Below are positions 1-10,540 of a stretch of DNA of 64,000 nt, piece after piece. The position numbers and the translations under genes are program-made. Below the pieces are notes generated by a model, which did not search any database, was not told where the DNA came from, and worked only from the letters and a program-made list of their open reading frames with translations. The stretch comes from Elephas maximus indicus (Eukaryota > Chordata > Mammalia > Proboscidea > Elephantidae), in NCBI RefSeq assembly GCF_024166365.1, contig NC_064824.1:48522608-48586607 (forward strand). The letters run 5' to 3'. Each line of letters starts with the position of its first letter. Positions within the stretch are counted from its first letter, which is position 1.

Positions 1-1050
1 AGGTATAGGATAACAGTTACAGACATTCCAATTCAAAAGAGGTTAACCCCAGCCCACCCAGTGCCGTCCAGTATAAAATGGTAGGAAAAAAGAAGCTACT
101 GGTACCAATTAACTTTGAAATCCATCCAGGCAAGCAACATTAGGTTTCATGATGTGGGAATAATCCTTTGTGGTTTTCAGCTCCACCCTCTTGGTCATAA
201 GCTCTTTTCTTGAAGTCATTCTTCCTTTTTCATGAAGGATAGGATGTATTTGCAGCTAAGCAGTTTTATCATGCTGTTTTCTGTCTCTAGAATTTTGAGA
301 GTCAGCCTCTTTTCATTTCATCCTGTCTCTGTCCCCTTTAGCCCAAGATGGCAGGGTTTGTAACGGTGTAACATTCTTAAGAACCTTGTAGATCTTCTGC
401 ATATGTCATGGGGATTCACTCCATTAGACAAGGGGCTCTTCCCAACATCTTTGCTACGCAAAATACCATCTCTATTCCTGGTTTCTGCTGAGATGGTTGA
501 TAGGATCTGTGAGCCACACACCTAATCTTTTCAAAGAGTCCTTTGTGTGATTGAATACTTTGACCTTTTAATCCTTCTGACGGCAATGGGTAGTGGGTAA
601 GGCACCAGCAAAAGGTTTTTCAGCCTTACCCTTGGCTTTCTCTCCAGAGCACACTGACAGTAAATGTCCTGATTTTAGCATCTTTTGCAATCTGGGTAGG
701 CTGAGAATTTCCCAAATCATCAGGCCTGATTTTCTTTTTGCATAACAGTTTTTGCCTCAATCTATCTCTTTTTACCCACTTCTTACCATAAACAGCAAGA
801 AGAAAACTCGGAAATCTTCTCAGCTAAATTACCAAATTCATCATTTACAAGTTTGCTTTCTACATAACTGCAGGACACAATTCATTATAATACACTATCG
901 AGAAGAAATTGTGGAGAACAGGACAGATGCCCCCACCTACTTGTTACTGTGGAAGCTATCAAGGAGATTTTCAATATTTGCCAGAAGAATCTGATGATTG
1001 CTGAATGGTCAATTTGGATAAGGTCAGTTTGCAATAATGAATCAAGGAGA
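1..1050. other. Unassigned intergenic sequence
   Basis: No supportable gene. The short open frames have no recognisable domain and lack matching splice signals. The sequence reads like decayed repeat, possibly the inner part of an old LTR element, but I cannot assign a family. Confidence 0.4.
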
Positions 1051-1152
1051 AAAGTATTATTATTATTACCTTCATTTTATGGATGAAAACACAAAGGCAT
1101 ATAAAATTAAGTAACTGATCAGTGATGGAGCTAGGATTTGAATCCAGGCAGT
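1051..1152 (+). repeat. MIR SINE fragment
   Basis: It follows the MIR core in order: a 'cattttatggatgaaaacac' block, then 'ttaagtaactgatcagtgat' and 'ggatttgaatccaggcagtc'. This is the usual 'tttacagatgaggaaactga ... gattcgaacccagg' layout. Old and diverged. Confidence 0.7.
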
Positions 1153-1267
1153 CTATCTTGAACATATTTGCTTTTTATCTTTGTGTTAAACAACTGGAGT
1201 ATGTTTATATTCACCCTGGATAATTGGCGAAAACCTGATGTATGAAGAATATAACCTACCACATAAA

Positions 1268-1430
1268 CCAAACCAAACAAATTGCCATCAAATTGATTCT
1301 GACTCATAGCAACCCTAAAGGACAGAGTAGAACTTCCCCATAGGGTTTCTAAGGAGCACCTGGTGGATCCAAACTGCCAACCTTTTGGTTAGCAGCCGTA
1401 GCTCTGAACCACTACACCACCAAGGTTTCC
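1268..1430 (-). repeat. AfroSINE copy
   Basis: Antisense AfroSINE. The conserved body reads 'gattctgactcatagcaacc', then 'agtagaacttccccataggg', then the inverted tRNA-like head ending 'accactacaccaccaaggtt'. Near full length and moderately diverged. Confidence 0.85.
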
Positions 1431-1537
1431 AACCTACCACATAGACCAGGGCATAAATAAATAAAAAGATTTGAAAGTGCCAAAACAAAAGAGACTGCTC
1501 TTCTAGATGAGTAGGATTTTTTTTTTTTTTCCCTAGT

Positions 1538-1650
1538 TTCTGTGGAATCAATTCTGACTGATGGCCACTCTATGTGTGTCAGAGTAGAACTGTGTTCTAT
1601 ATATAGGCTTTTCAATGGCTCGTTTTTCACCATTTCTATCACCCAGGGAC
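1538..1650 (-). repeat. Partial AfroSINE (long-body subtype)
   Basis: Antisense fragment with 'aatcaattctgactgatggc', 'cagagtagaactgtgttc' and 'ggcttttcaatggct'. The last block is typical of the subtype whose middle reads 'gattttcagaag'. Only the 3' half of the SINE is present. Confidence 0.6.
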
Positions 1651-2645
1651 TCCATTTAAAGGTAAGGTACATCTTTTGCACATTAAGTAGGCCTATTTTG
1701 TTCCTTGCTTCTGTTGCTATGGGAGAAGATAAGCAGGAAGGAACTTACTGATTTCATCCAGGGCAAACTTACTAATGGCATTTTGCCTGGAAGGGATTTT
1801 ACTGCTCAAATTTCCTAAGGTGAGAGGTTGTTGTTGACCACAAGATCACAATGCCATGAGGAGCCCTTGCCTATGTAGACGCCGTAGTTACTTACATAGT
1901 AATTGATTCCTGAGTATGTATGTATGTATATATATATATATATGAAAGCTGTTTTGATTCATTTCAACCAATTCATTTTTCTCTATCCTGAAGTCTCAAG
2001 TTATGAAGCTTTTTCACATATTTTTTAGGCCAGAAATAACTAAGCATTGGAAGAATATAAATATTGAACATAATGAAATGCCAATAGGTTGTTTCTACAT
2101 TTGTATTAAATATGATAGACATTAAATGATAATTGATTTTAACCAAAGCCATTTATATTGAGTTATCATCTTCAGTAAAATATGTGAAACATTTAACACA
2201 GCAACATAAAGAATTTGGCTCTTCAGGGTAACTACTGATGTCTGATTTATGAACTGTGAGCAAAATAGAATATAGCCATCTGTACCAGTATAGATTATGG
2301 AAGATCCGAGTAATAGAAAACTACATTTTAGAAAAAGTGCAACAATGCAAAGTGTTCATCTTTTAAATTTTTCTTAACTGGTAGACTCATCTCAGCTAGG
2401 GCCCATTCTTTTATTATCAAATAAATAAATCCCTGCTATTACTCACCTTAGAGCACAATACAGAGTTGCTCACGTGAAAAGTAGTTTCATTAACTATCAA
2501 TGCCTATATCATTTATACTGTTTGCCTTTATGATTTTTTAATTGGTGGTTCCTGTTTGAAACCATTGTTTTTCTTCTCTGTTCAAAGAATCCTAACATAT
2601 ATGATATATATATATATTTTTTCAGACCGTTAATCAACTTAGCAT
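1651..2645. other. AT-rich intergenic sequence with a short microsatellite
   Basis: No gene. A (GTAT)n/(TA)n microsatellite lies at about 1915-1943, and a shorter AT repeat lies near 2600-2620. The rest is AT-rich and unassigned. Confidence 0.5.
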
Positions 2646-2651
2646 CTATGA

Positions 2652-3154
2652 TGGTTAAGATTGTGTGTCAACTTGGCTGGGCCATGATTCTCAGAGGTTT
2701 GGCAGTTACGATATAGTTTGGCAGTCATATGACATTGTGATCACTTCCGTGATGAGATTTGATATAATGTGATCACCTCCATGATGGGATCTGCTGTGAG
2801 TAGCCAATCGGTTGAAAGGGAGTTTCCTTGCATGTGTGGCCTGCATTGAATTTAAGTGGACTTTCTGGCAAGGCTTGTGGGTTTTTGTTTGCTCTGGATC
2901 CTGCAGATAGCTCCTGTTCTTCAGACCTCTGGTTCTTGAGACTTGGACTAGCAGCTTACCTGTGGTCTTGCCTGCCAATCTTGGAATTCGTTGATCAGGC
3001 TATGTGAATCAGGAGAAGCATCTATCCTGACCCACGGACTTGAGACATTCCAGCCTCTACAACTGCATGAGCCATTTCCTTGATATAAATTTCTCTCTAT
3101 ATGTATTTATATATTTTACTGGTTTTGCATCTCTAGAGAACCCAGGCTTAGACA
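2652..3154 (+). repeat. LTR-like interspersed repeat (family not fixed)
   Basis: It starts with 'tgtgtgtcaacttggctggg' and ends with 'ctctagagaacccaggctta' followed by gaca. This start and end are seen in an old mammalian solo LTR-like family. The 42536-42829 segment shows the same end sequence on the opposite strand, so it is a dispersed repeat. The class assignment is tentative. Confidence 0.5.
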
Positions 3155-3978
3155 GTGTCTTATGCCTCAGTTTCAGCAGTTTTAAGAGTGATAGTCTGTA
3201 TTTTTGATGTGCTCCCTAGCTTCTCCCAAAGCAAACTTAAAGAACACTATCATATAGCTTATGCTTTATGTCCAGGCCCAAAGACAATCCCAAATTTGAT
3301 AAGAGTATGATCAGGTCTTTTGTTTGATATAGTAATAGAAAACCAGGGGGAAATTTAATTATCTTTATCGACTAGAAAATGACCAATAGCACTGGCATTC
3401 AAAGTCAAAGCAAGAGTGATAATTAATCCTCAAGTCTGCTTGAGGATTGACCAATCTAATTTGATGAAATTTAAGAGAAATAAATGTAAAACCCTACACT
3501 TGGGTTTAAAGAGCAATCTGGGTAAGTAAAGGTTGAGGGATATACAATTTAAATAGAGTAAACTGTATGTTATAGTTGTTGCTCTAACGTTCAATGGACT
3601 CTTCTCACCTTGTGTAGCTCCCTTACGGCTTGGGTGAACCCCAGAAGTGGTCTGCAAGCTGATCAAGGTAACACTATGTGATTTGCCTCAGTGATGGATC
3701 TGGTTATTCAAGCCAATCAGTGCTTGTATTTCATTGATTGCAGAGATTGGTTCTGAGATGGTCCACACATCAAGAACGCAGTACTTTTAATCAATGGTTG
3801 TGGGATTTCTCTGTATGCAATAGAGAACAAAGATGCATATTCTTGTTGCTGCTGGCAGCCATTTCGCCTTCATGAGAGATTAGCTGGAGAACAAAGAAAA
3901 TCACAGAGAAACAGAAATAGAGGAGAATAGTGATTGGGCTATATCAGAAGCTCGCTTTACCTCCGGGCTTTTCAGTTA
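3155..3978. other. Unassigned intergenic sequence
   Basis: No gene or recognisable element. The stretch is mixed AT-rich sequence without repeats clear enough to name. Confidence 0.4.
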
Positions 3979-4195
3979 CAATGCACCTCATGTACAGCTA
4001 CCATCTGTCTGTCAGTGGAAGCTTGCGTGTTGTTCTGATGCTGAGGAGGTTTCAGCAGAGTTTCTAGACTAAATACAGGCTAAGAAGGAAGGCCTGGTGA
4101 TCTACTTCCAGCAATCAGCCAATGGAAGCCCTGTGGATCACGACAGCGGGCAGCATTTCAGTCTGTCGTACATAGGGTTACCATGAACAATTTTC
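3979..4195 (+). repeat. tRNA-Gly-type AfroSINE, 5'-truncated
   Basis: It matches the body of the Gly-headed SINEs at 20727 and 22493: 'tgtctgtcagtggaagcttg', 'ggtttcagcagagtttctag', 'gaaggcctggtgatctactt' and a final 'acatagggttaccatgaac'. Most of the tRNA head is missing. Confidence 0.7.
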
Positions 4196-4239
4196 TTCCA
4201 GTGCATTTGAAACTTTATATGAAAGGAACAATTTTCTAA

Positions 4240-5434
4240 AAAAAAAAAAAAAAGAAAAGTTTTCAAAATGAATTAAAGAAGAATACTAGAACAGATCAGT
4301 ATTTGTTAAAAACATTGAGTAAAAATTGTTTTTCCCGATAAGAAAACCCACAATAAAGTCCCAGATGGTTTAGAGGTGAATTCTAGCAATCTTCAAGAAA
4401 ACAGATTGTTGGTATATGAATGGTTGCAATGAATAATTAAAAAAATCTATTCTCATGCCTTTTTCATGAGAGTTGAATAATCTTGATAAAAATTAATGTA
4501 CAAGGACAATATAAAAAATTACAAACATAGATATAAAAATACTTAATAAATTTGCAACTGATTATCATGGTCAAATGCATCATGTCCAAGTTGGTTTTAT
4601 TCTAGGAATAAAAGACATTAACATTAAAACCAAATAAATAAATAAAAATGACCAAACCCGTTGTTGTAAAGCTGATTCCGACCCATAGTCACCCTAGGAG
4701 AACAGAGTAGAACTGCCCCATAGGGTTTCCAAGGAGCAGCTGGTGGATTTTAACTGCAAACCTTTTTGTTAGTAGCCATATCGCTTAACCACTGGGCCAC
4801 CAGGACTCAATCTGTAAATGTAATTGCAACCCAAGAACTCTTCCTTAATCTGAAAAAGGATCTGTCAGACCCACAGCAAACATCTCATTTAGTAGTGATA
4901 CATTTGAAAAGAAAATAGACTGCATTCGGATTTGCAGTCATGTTATTTGGGGTTTATTTAGGATAATTGGGGAATGTCCTCTTTATTCCAAATAACTATA
5001 TTTTTCAAAATTTTATACTAAATAATAAACTTCAATTTATGTCAGAAGAACTGTGATCTACAAATAGTTTACTTTTAGGCATCAAAGTGTCCATTCAAAC
5101 CCTTCCAGATATCAGCGCTAGATATTTACTTTTGACATTTAGACAAAGACAGAATGCTTGTATTTTAGAACATTCTAATGTAAACTTATCCTTAAATCTG
5201 ATGACTATATTTTATACAAGCTCTTATCCATATGTAAACAAAATACAAAGTCATTGAAAAAAATCCATGACATCCAAACCAACCCCCATGTCATTAAATC
5301 AAGTAATGAGATAAGAATGACTGCTATATAAATATTATACTGAGAATCCTAGCTAATGCATGCCATAAAAATGAAATAAGAGGTATAAGGATTGAAGAGC
5401 AAGAAACAAAACTGCACATATTGACTTCAATGAT
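4240..5434 (+). pseudogene. Old L1 ORF2 (reverse transcriptase) fragment
   Basis: This is a decayed sense L1. Matches to the usual ORF2 order include 'ccagatggtttagaggtgaa', 'caagttggttttattctagg', 'cccacagcaaacatctcatt' and 'atcctagctaatgcatgcca' followed by an A-rich AAATAAGAGG block. An AfroSINE interrupts it at 4652-4808, and its right end meets the HAL1-like insertion. There is no open frame of useful length. Confidence 0.6.
4652..4808 (-). repeat. AfroSINE copy inside the L1 fragment
   Basis: Antisense copy, from 'ccaaacccgttgttgtaaag' through 'agtagaactgccccataggg' to the inverted head 'accactgggccaccaggact'. It splits the old L1 ORF2 and so is younger than it. Confidence 0.85.
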
Positions 5435-5529
5435 TAATTTGTTTTTGTGATTTCTCTTTCCCTGTTTTGAGTGTTTTTTTCTTTTTAAAATTAATCTTAA
5501 TTTGTTTTTGTGGTTTCCCTATTTGAGTT

Positions 5530-6642
5530 GATATCAGGATGTCCTGTTCTGTGACCTTGTATTGTGCTGGTATCTGATTATTATTGGTTTTCTGACCAAC
5601 TTCCTTTAGTATTTCTTGTAGCTTTGGTTTGGTTTTTGCAAATTCTCTAAGCTTGTGTTTATCTGTAAATGTTTTAATTTCACCTTCATATTTGAGAGAG
5701 AGTTTTGCTGGATATATGATCCTTGGCCGGTAGTTTTTCTCCTTCAGCGCTCTATATATGTCATCCTATTGCCTTCTTGACTGCATGGTTTCTACTGAGT
5801 AGTCTGAACTTATTCTTATTGATTTTCCTTTGTAGGAGACCTTTCTTTTATCCCTGGCTGCTTTTAAAATTTTCTCTTTATCTTTGGTTTTGGCAAGTTT
5901 GATGATAATATGTCTTGGTGATTTTCTTTTTGGATCAATCTTAAATGGGGTTCAATGAGCATCTTGGATAGATATCCTTTCGTCTTTCACGATGTCAGGA
6001 AAGTTTTCTGCCAACGGATCTTCAACTATTCTCTCTATATTTTCTGTTATCCCTCCCTGTTCTGGGACTCCAATCACACGCAAGTTATTCTTGATAGAGT
6101 CCCACATGATTCTTAGGATTTCTTCATTTTTTTTTAATTCTTTTATCGGTTTTTTTTTCAGCTATATTGGTGTCAATTCCCTTGTCCTCCAGATCCCCCA
6201 CCCTCCATTCCAATTGCTTGAGTCTGCTCCTCTGACTTCCTATTGAGTTGTCTAATTCTGTGATTTTACTGTTAATTTTTTGGATTTCTGAATGCTGTCT
6301 CTCTATGGATTCTTGCAGCTTATTAATTTTTCCACTATGTTCTTGAACAATCTTTTAGATTTCTTCCACTGCTTTATCAGTGTGTTCCTTGGCTTTTTCT
6401 GCAGATTGCCTTATTTCATTTCTGAGGTCATCCCTGATGTCTTGAAGCATTCTGTAAATTAGTTTTTTATACTCAGCATCTGGCAATTCCAGGATTGTAT
6501 CTTCATTTGGGAAAGATTTTGATTCTTTAGTTTGGGGAGTTGTAGAAGCAATCATGGTCTGCTTCTTTATGTGGTTTGATACCAACTGCTGTCTCCGAGC
6601 CATCTCTAAGATATTGTAGTGATTTATTCTATATTTGCTCAC
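5530..6642 (-). pseudogene. L1/HAL1 ORF1p-like coding region, broken by stop codons
   Basis: The minus frame from the ATG at 6642 reads MSKYRINHYNILEMARRQQ. It runs 95 codons to an in-frame stop at about 6355-6357 and then resumes in the same frame. The N-terminal part is charged and heptad-like, as in the ORF1p coiled coil. The later part shows RRM and C-terminal domain landmarks of L1 ORF1p: RVIGVPE, SPRHIIIKLAKTKDKEKIL, YKGKSIRISSDYS, and RPRIIYPAKLSL. Two more in-frame stops occur near 5955 and 5770. ORF1p is the RNA-binding, trimeric chaperone of L1 particles. This copy cannot make it intact. Confidence 0.75.
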
Positions 6643-7618
6643 TGAGTCTTATCTTGTTTTGTTTTCTTTCAATATATGTAGATGGGCTACTAGATTGCGC
6701 TGTCTTGATTGTTGTAGCCCTTGAATCACTTATGTCCTATTACCAGCTGGTTTGGGCTATTACCACATATATATGCCTAAGAGTCCATTCACTATTCTTG
6801 AGTAGAATCTGATTTTGGGTCATCAAGTGTGTGGTGCAGACTGTCACCTATCCACCTAGAGACGTAGTGGTGATAGTTGTGTGCACCAGATTCTAGTAGC
6901 AGCAAGGTTTCACACCCCGGGGGTGGGGCAGGATGCTGGCAGGCTTCCCCCAAGTGCCAGTGAGGTAGGTGTGTCTCTATTCCTAAAGCATTTTGGTGGG
7001 TGGGCTCTGCAGCTGTACCTTAGGCCCCCAATGCAAGTACCTCTACAGATTGGTAGGTGTCACCCTCCTTAGACCCCTAAGGCAGGAGGCTAGGTGGTCT
7101 GGGGGGAGCTTCAGCCCTCAGTTCTCTGATGTGGGTCAGTGAGGGCTCTGTTGAATACGCAGAGATATCAGACCTGGGAAACTTGTCTTTCCAGTAATCC
7201 GCTGAAACAATTACAGTCAGATACCTATCAGAATTGCCTTTGCGTTATAATAGCCACCTTGTTCCCTGTAGGGATGAAAGCCCCAGACTGTGGATCACAT
7301 ATGTTTGGCTGGAGCTGGTTCTGTGTTTTTAGTCCAATTGGGGAAGGATTTTTGGTGCCTGGGTTTTTTGTAGCTGCTTCTCTCAGGCCAGGAGAATGGG
7401 TTAGGAAAAGACCAAAAAAAAAAAAAAAAGAAGAAAGAAAGAAAAACCGCCAAGCACTTCACTCTCTGGCTCAGGAAATTCCAATGTTAATGAAGCCACC
7501 TGGGAAGGGGAGGGGAGGGTTCAGATAAATAGGAGAGAGTAGCACCCCGGAATATAGACAAAGTTACTTATGTTCCTTGGGATAACTGTTTTATCTGAGA
7601 TTCCCGAGGGGTGTGTTG

Positions 7619-8035
7619 ACTGTGTGCGCTGGCTGGGTAGAGATTGCCCCCAAAGGTCAGGCCCACATCCTGTGCTTGTGCTGTCTCAGAAGCCGTGGTC
7701 AGTTCCTCCACTCCCATTCCAAAGCCCAGCGCCAAGATTCCCCAGCTGGGTCGCCACACTCCAGGCTCCAAAACCAGACTCTGCCTCCTGGAACTTCTCC
7801 TTCTGTCAGCCGTGTCACTGCACTGCCTGCATGCGCTGGCTGGGCTTCCCCCAAGGTCACTTCTGGGGGCTAGGGCTGCGCCCCGTGTTGGCGCTGTCTC
7901 AGGATGCCGTGCTCAGCTCTCCTGCACCCAGTCCAAAGCCCGGTGCCAAGGTTTCCTGACTGGGACGCTGGTTCCAGGCTCCAAAAACAGTCACTGCTTC
8001 CCCTTGGTTGTTCATTCTCAATCTCTGTCACTCAG
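7619..8035 (-). repeat. Tandem ~207-bp repeat in the HAL1/L1 5' UTR
   Basis: 'tgcgctggctggg' occurs at 7625 and again at 7832. It is followed in both copies by 'cccccaa(a)ggtca', 'gctgtctcag', 'tccaaagccc' and 'ccaggctccaaaa' (7761 and 7974). The unit is about 207-213 bases and occurs twice. The arrangement resembles the promoter monomers of rodent L1 5' UTRs. Confidence 0.7.
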
Positions 8036-8329
8036 GTCAACTCTTTAGATCTGTGTGTGATGGTTGGGGTTCGTAGATTGTCATGTATGTGATCGATTCA
8101 CTTGTTTTTCCGAGTCTTTGTTGCAAGAGGGATCCGAGGTAGCTTCTACCTAGTCAGCCATCTTGGCCCCGCCTCCTAATTTTTTTTTTAAACTGACTTT
8201 ATTTGGCTTTGCATTGCCTTTGTAATAATTTCTATCAGGTTTTTCACTTTTACGAGTATTATTTTTATAAATTAATCATGGGCCTGTTAAGTTTTGTCCC
8301 CTCCAGATAACTTTTTATTTTGCTGATTT

Positions 8330-9060
8330 GCTGAAAACGTTTGAACAAAATATCTCAACAAAAGGATGGACTACATTAGACTTGTGAAGAGTACTGTAAC
8401 TAGACTAAATCAAGATTTCCAGTACTCTTATGTAGAAGCCGACAGGTTTGCAGACTGTGGCTGATCCAGAATCACATGGAACAGAAATTAGCTACATAAG
8501 GCCAAATAAACTAAAGTATTACTGTGGGTTTTATGTGGGAAATTTGCTGATGTTTTAAGGTCCTACTTTCTGGATATAAAAAATCATTTTCCTCCTTACC
8601 CCTAAATTATCTAACTAATGGGTTTAAATGTTGTAGCTCTTGAATTAGAAATTTCTGTTGGTAAACTTAGCAAAGTGATAAATATCATAACCAGAGAAGT
8701 ATCTGAAGTTCAAGCTATGATTTTACAGAATAGAATGTCATTAGATTTCCTGTTAATCTCCCAAGGAACAGTTCATGCCTTAATAGATAAATATTGCTGT
8801 GTTTATTTAATATTCAGTCTGCAGTTTTGCAGAACATAGTTGCTGAAGCACATGAAAAACAATTACTGATGCAGCTTATGTGTAAACAAACACAACATTT
8901 GTTTCCTAGGTTCAAAGAGCTTAGGGTCATGGTTTGGTTATTTCGGCCAGTTCACCTAATATTATTGTTAATGTTTCTGTTCTGCCTCCTAGTTCACTGC
9001 ATGGTGCCTGGGATCTTGATCATGATCAAAAGAAGGGAATATTTGAAGACACCTTAAAAC
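8330..9060 (+). pseudogene. Endogenous retrovirus env (transmembrane subunit) remnant, copy 1
   Basis: Two overlapping short open frames in different registers (8618-8839 and 8794-9057) carry TM-subunit landmarks. These are an LQNR..LDFL block like the immunosuppressive-domain region, then a paired cysteine whose upstream CX6CC cysteine is replaced by histidine, and further down a hydrophobic membrane anchor followed by a short basic tail. The register shift and the lost cysteine mark it as a dead copy. The same block recurs at 62750-63440. Confidence 0.7.
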
Positions 9061-9560
9061 TGAGGCACCTGGCCTAGCTAAAATGGCTGACACAAGGTCT
9101 GGCTCAAACTCCATTTTGTCTTAGGCTCCACTTCTGTTTCTGAGAAAGTGACCTATGACTGTTAAAAGGTAAACCAGGGAGGAGCAGCTTGCCTCTGGGA
9201 AGAACTTTTAGTATGTTTTAAATAAATTAACCGAAGACCTCCAACAGTAGGGGGTCCATCCTATACTACCTTGCTAATCATGTATTCTCTAATGGAAACT
9301 CGGTTGTCACATGTAAATTTTTCTGTACATTCTGTTTCCTCTAGACAAACTTCGTGAGTTCCTTATGGATATATGTTTTTTTGTGGTGGATTCAGCTATA
9401 CTAGTTTAGATGACCCCTTTCCAACTGACAGTGAGTTTACATGTGCAATCTCTTGTTTAGATTCCTGGTGAATGCATGGGTAATGCACTTTAGGAATTTT
9501 AGGATTACCTTTAGATGTTCATAGTAATGGTGCTAGTAAATATTGGGAAGGTAATATTAA
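9061..9560 (+). repeat. Probable LTR or post-env sequence of the copy 1 retroviral element
   Basis: Directly after env, the stretch with 'ggctcaaactccattttgtc' and 'ttaggctccacttctgtttc' matches the last bases of the window (63941-64000), which also follow env. That makes it part of the same element family, plausibly the start of its 3' LTR. The remainder is unassigned. Confidence 0.5.
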
Positions 9561-9990
9561 ATTGTTACACATTTTTAAATGAAAGTCAGAAGAAAATTCA
9601 TTGGTCCAACACTCAAGGTGAGGTTGGTCATTTCTAAGAGCTTTAATTCCTACTTATGGTATAGTTGAATTAGAAAAATCTTTAAGAAATTTCTCAGTTA
9701 CTATGGGACAAATAGCAGATGAAGTTGCTAATGGGATAGAAACCCAACAGCAATCTCTGACTTCATTAGTCAAGGTGATATTAGATTACAGAATAGTCTT
9801 AGATTTTTTTATTAGCCCAAAAAGGTGGGGCCTGTGCTGTAGCAAATCCCTCTTGTTGCTTTTAGATAAATAACACAGAAGAAGTAGAACAGGATATACA
9901 TAGAATTAGACAGTTACTTGGTTACACACTACAACACTCTTAAAAATACCAGATTTATTTGGTTGGTTACCGTCAGGAATAAGTACAAGA
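9561..9990 (+). pseudogene. Second retroviral env-TM-like remnant
   Basis: A short + frame around 9690-9880 suggests a TM ectodomain: a glutamine- and leucine-rich helical run, an LDYR..LDFF block in the place of LQNR..LDFL, and then a Cys-Cys pair. It differs from the 8330 and 62750 copies and looks like another retroviral lineage. It is heavily decayed. Confidence 0.4.
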
Positions 9991-10540
9991 ACTAGATCAC
10001 CATTGCAAGGAATAGTAATCTTCTTAGTCTGCATCCTGGCAGTATTAGACATCATGAAACTTATTTTCTGTTGTCTTACACACTTAAAGACAAAAGAAAG
10101 GCTTGGGCTAAAATGTTGATATACATCAATCCTGCCCATTTTTGCAATGCAATTAAAGACAATGTCATTCTTACTTAAGATCCTGGTGAAGAACCAGTGG
10201 AAAATCAGCATCATGAGTTTAAAGAGCCTACTATGGCTGCCATCTAGGAGCCTGACTAAGACCATGTTTTGATCACTGATGTGTTATCTCCAATCTCCAA
10301 TCAAAAGGATGGAGTGACTTAGGAGTCAACATTGGAGTCATTATGTCTTGTCCTTGAGTATAAAGAATGTGACCTAGCTGGAGCTGGACTCACAAAGACA
10401 CATCAGCTGAGTCCTGAGGTATAAAAACAATAGCTAGGACAATCTTGGAAAACATCTTTTAGGGAAACTTTCACATAAACAAATACCTAAATAGAATATA
10501 AAAGACCCACAGAGTTACCATTCTTATCTTTTTCTATTTG
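9991..10540. other. Unassigned, probably retroviral-derived sequence
   Basis: No gene. It lies between the env-like remnant and the RTE insertion. A block near 10360-10500 has LTR-like AT content and 'gaatataaaagaccc', but no boundaries could be fixed. Confidence 0.35.

Larger units (their letters stand above)
5447..8176 (-). mobile_element. HAL1-like L1 element: full 5' UTR plus ORF1, no ORF2
   Basis: Read on the minus strand, the element opens at 8176 with 'ggaggcggggccaagatggc', the classic L1 5' end with a YY1-type CAAGATGGC. It continues through a GC-rich 5' UTR to an ORF1 region starting near 6642, and ends in an A-rich tail near 5447. No endonuclease or reverse transcriptase sequence follows ORF1. 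The flanks match as a possible target-site duplication: 'taatttgttttt' (5435-5446) and 'taattttttttt' (8177-8188). Complete 5' end, ORF1 only and an A tail is the plan of half-L1 (HAL1) elements. The alternative is a full L1 that later lost ORF2 by deletion. Confidence 0.65.

Noticed and set aside
1915..1943. TA-rich run as a regulatory or Z-DNA element
   Set aside because: It is a simple (GTAT)n/(TA)n microsatellite with no gene nearby.
7570..8048. Several overlapping + frames of 86-134 codons
   Set aside because: They lie antisense to the GC-rich 5' UTR of the HAL1-like element, where stop codons are rare by composition.
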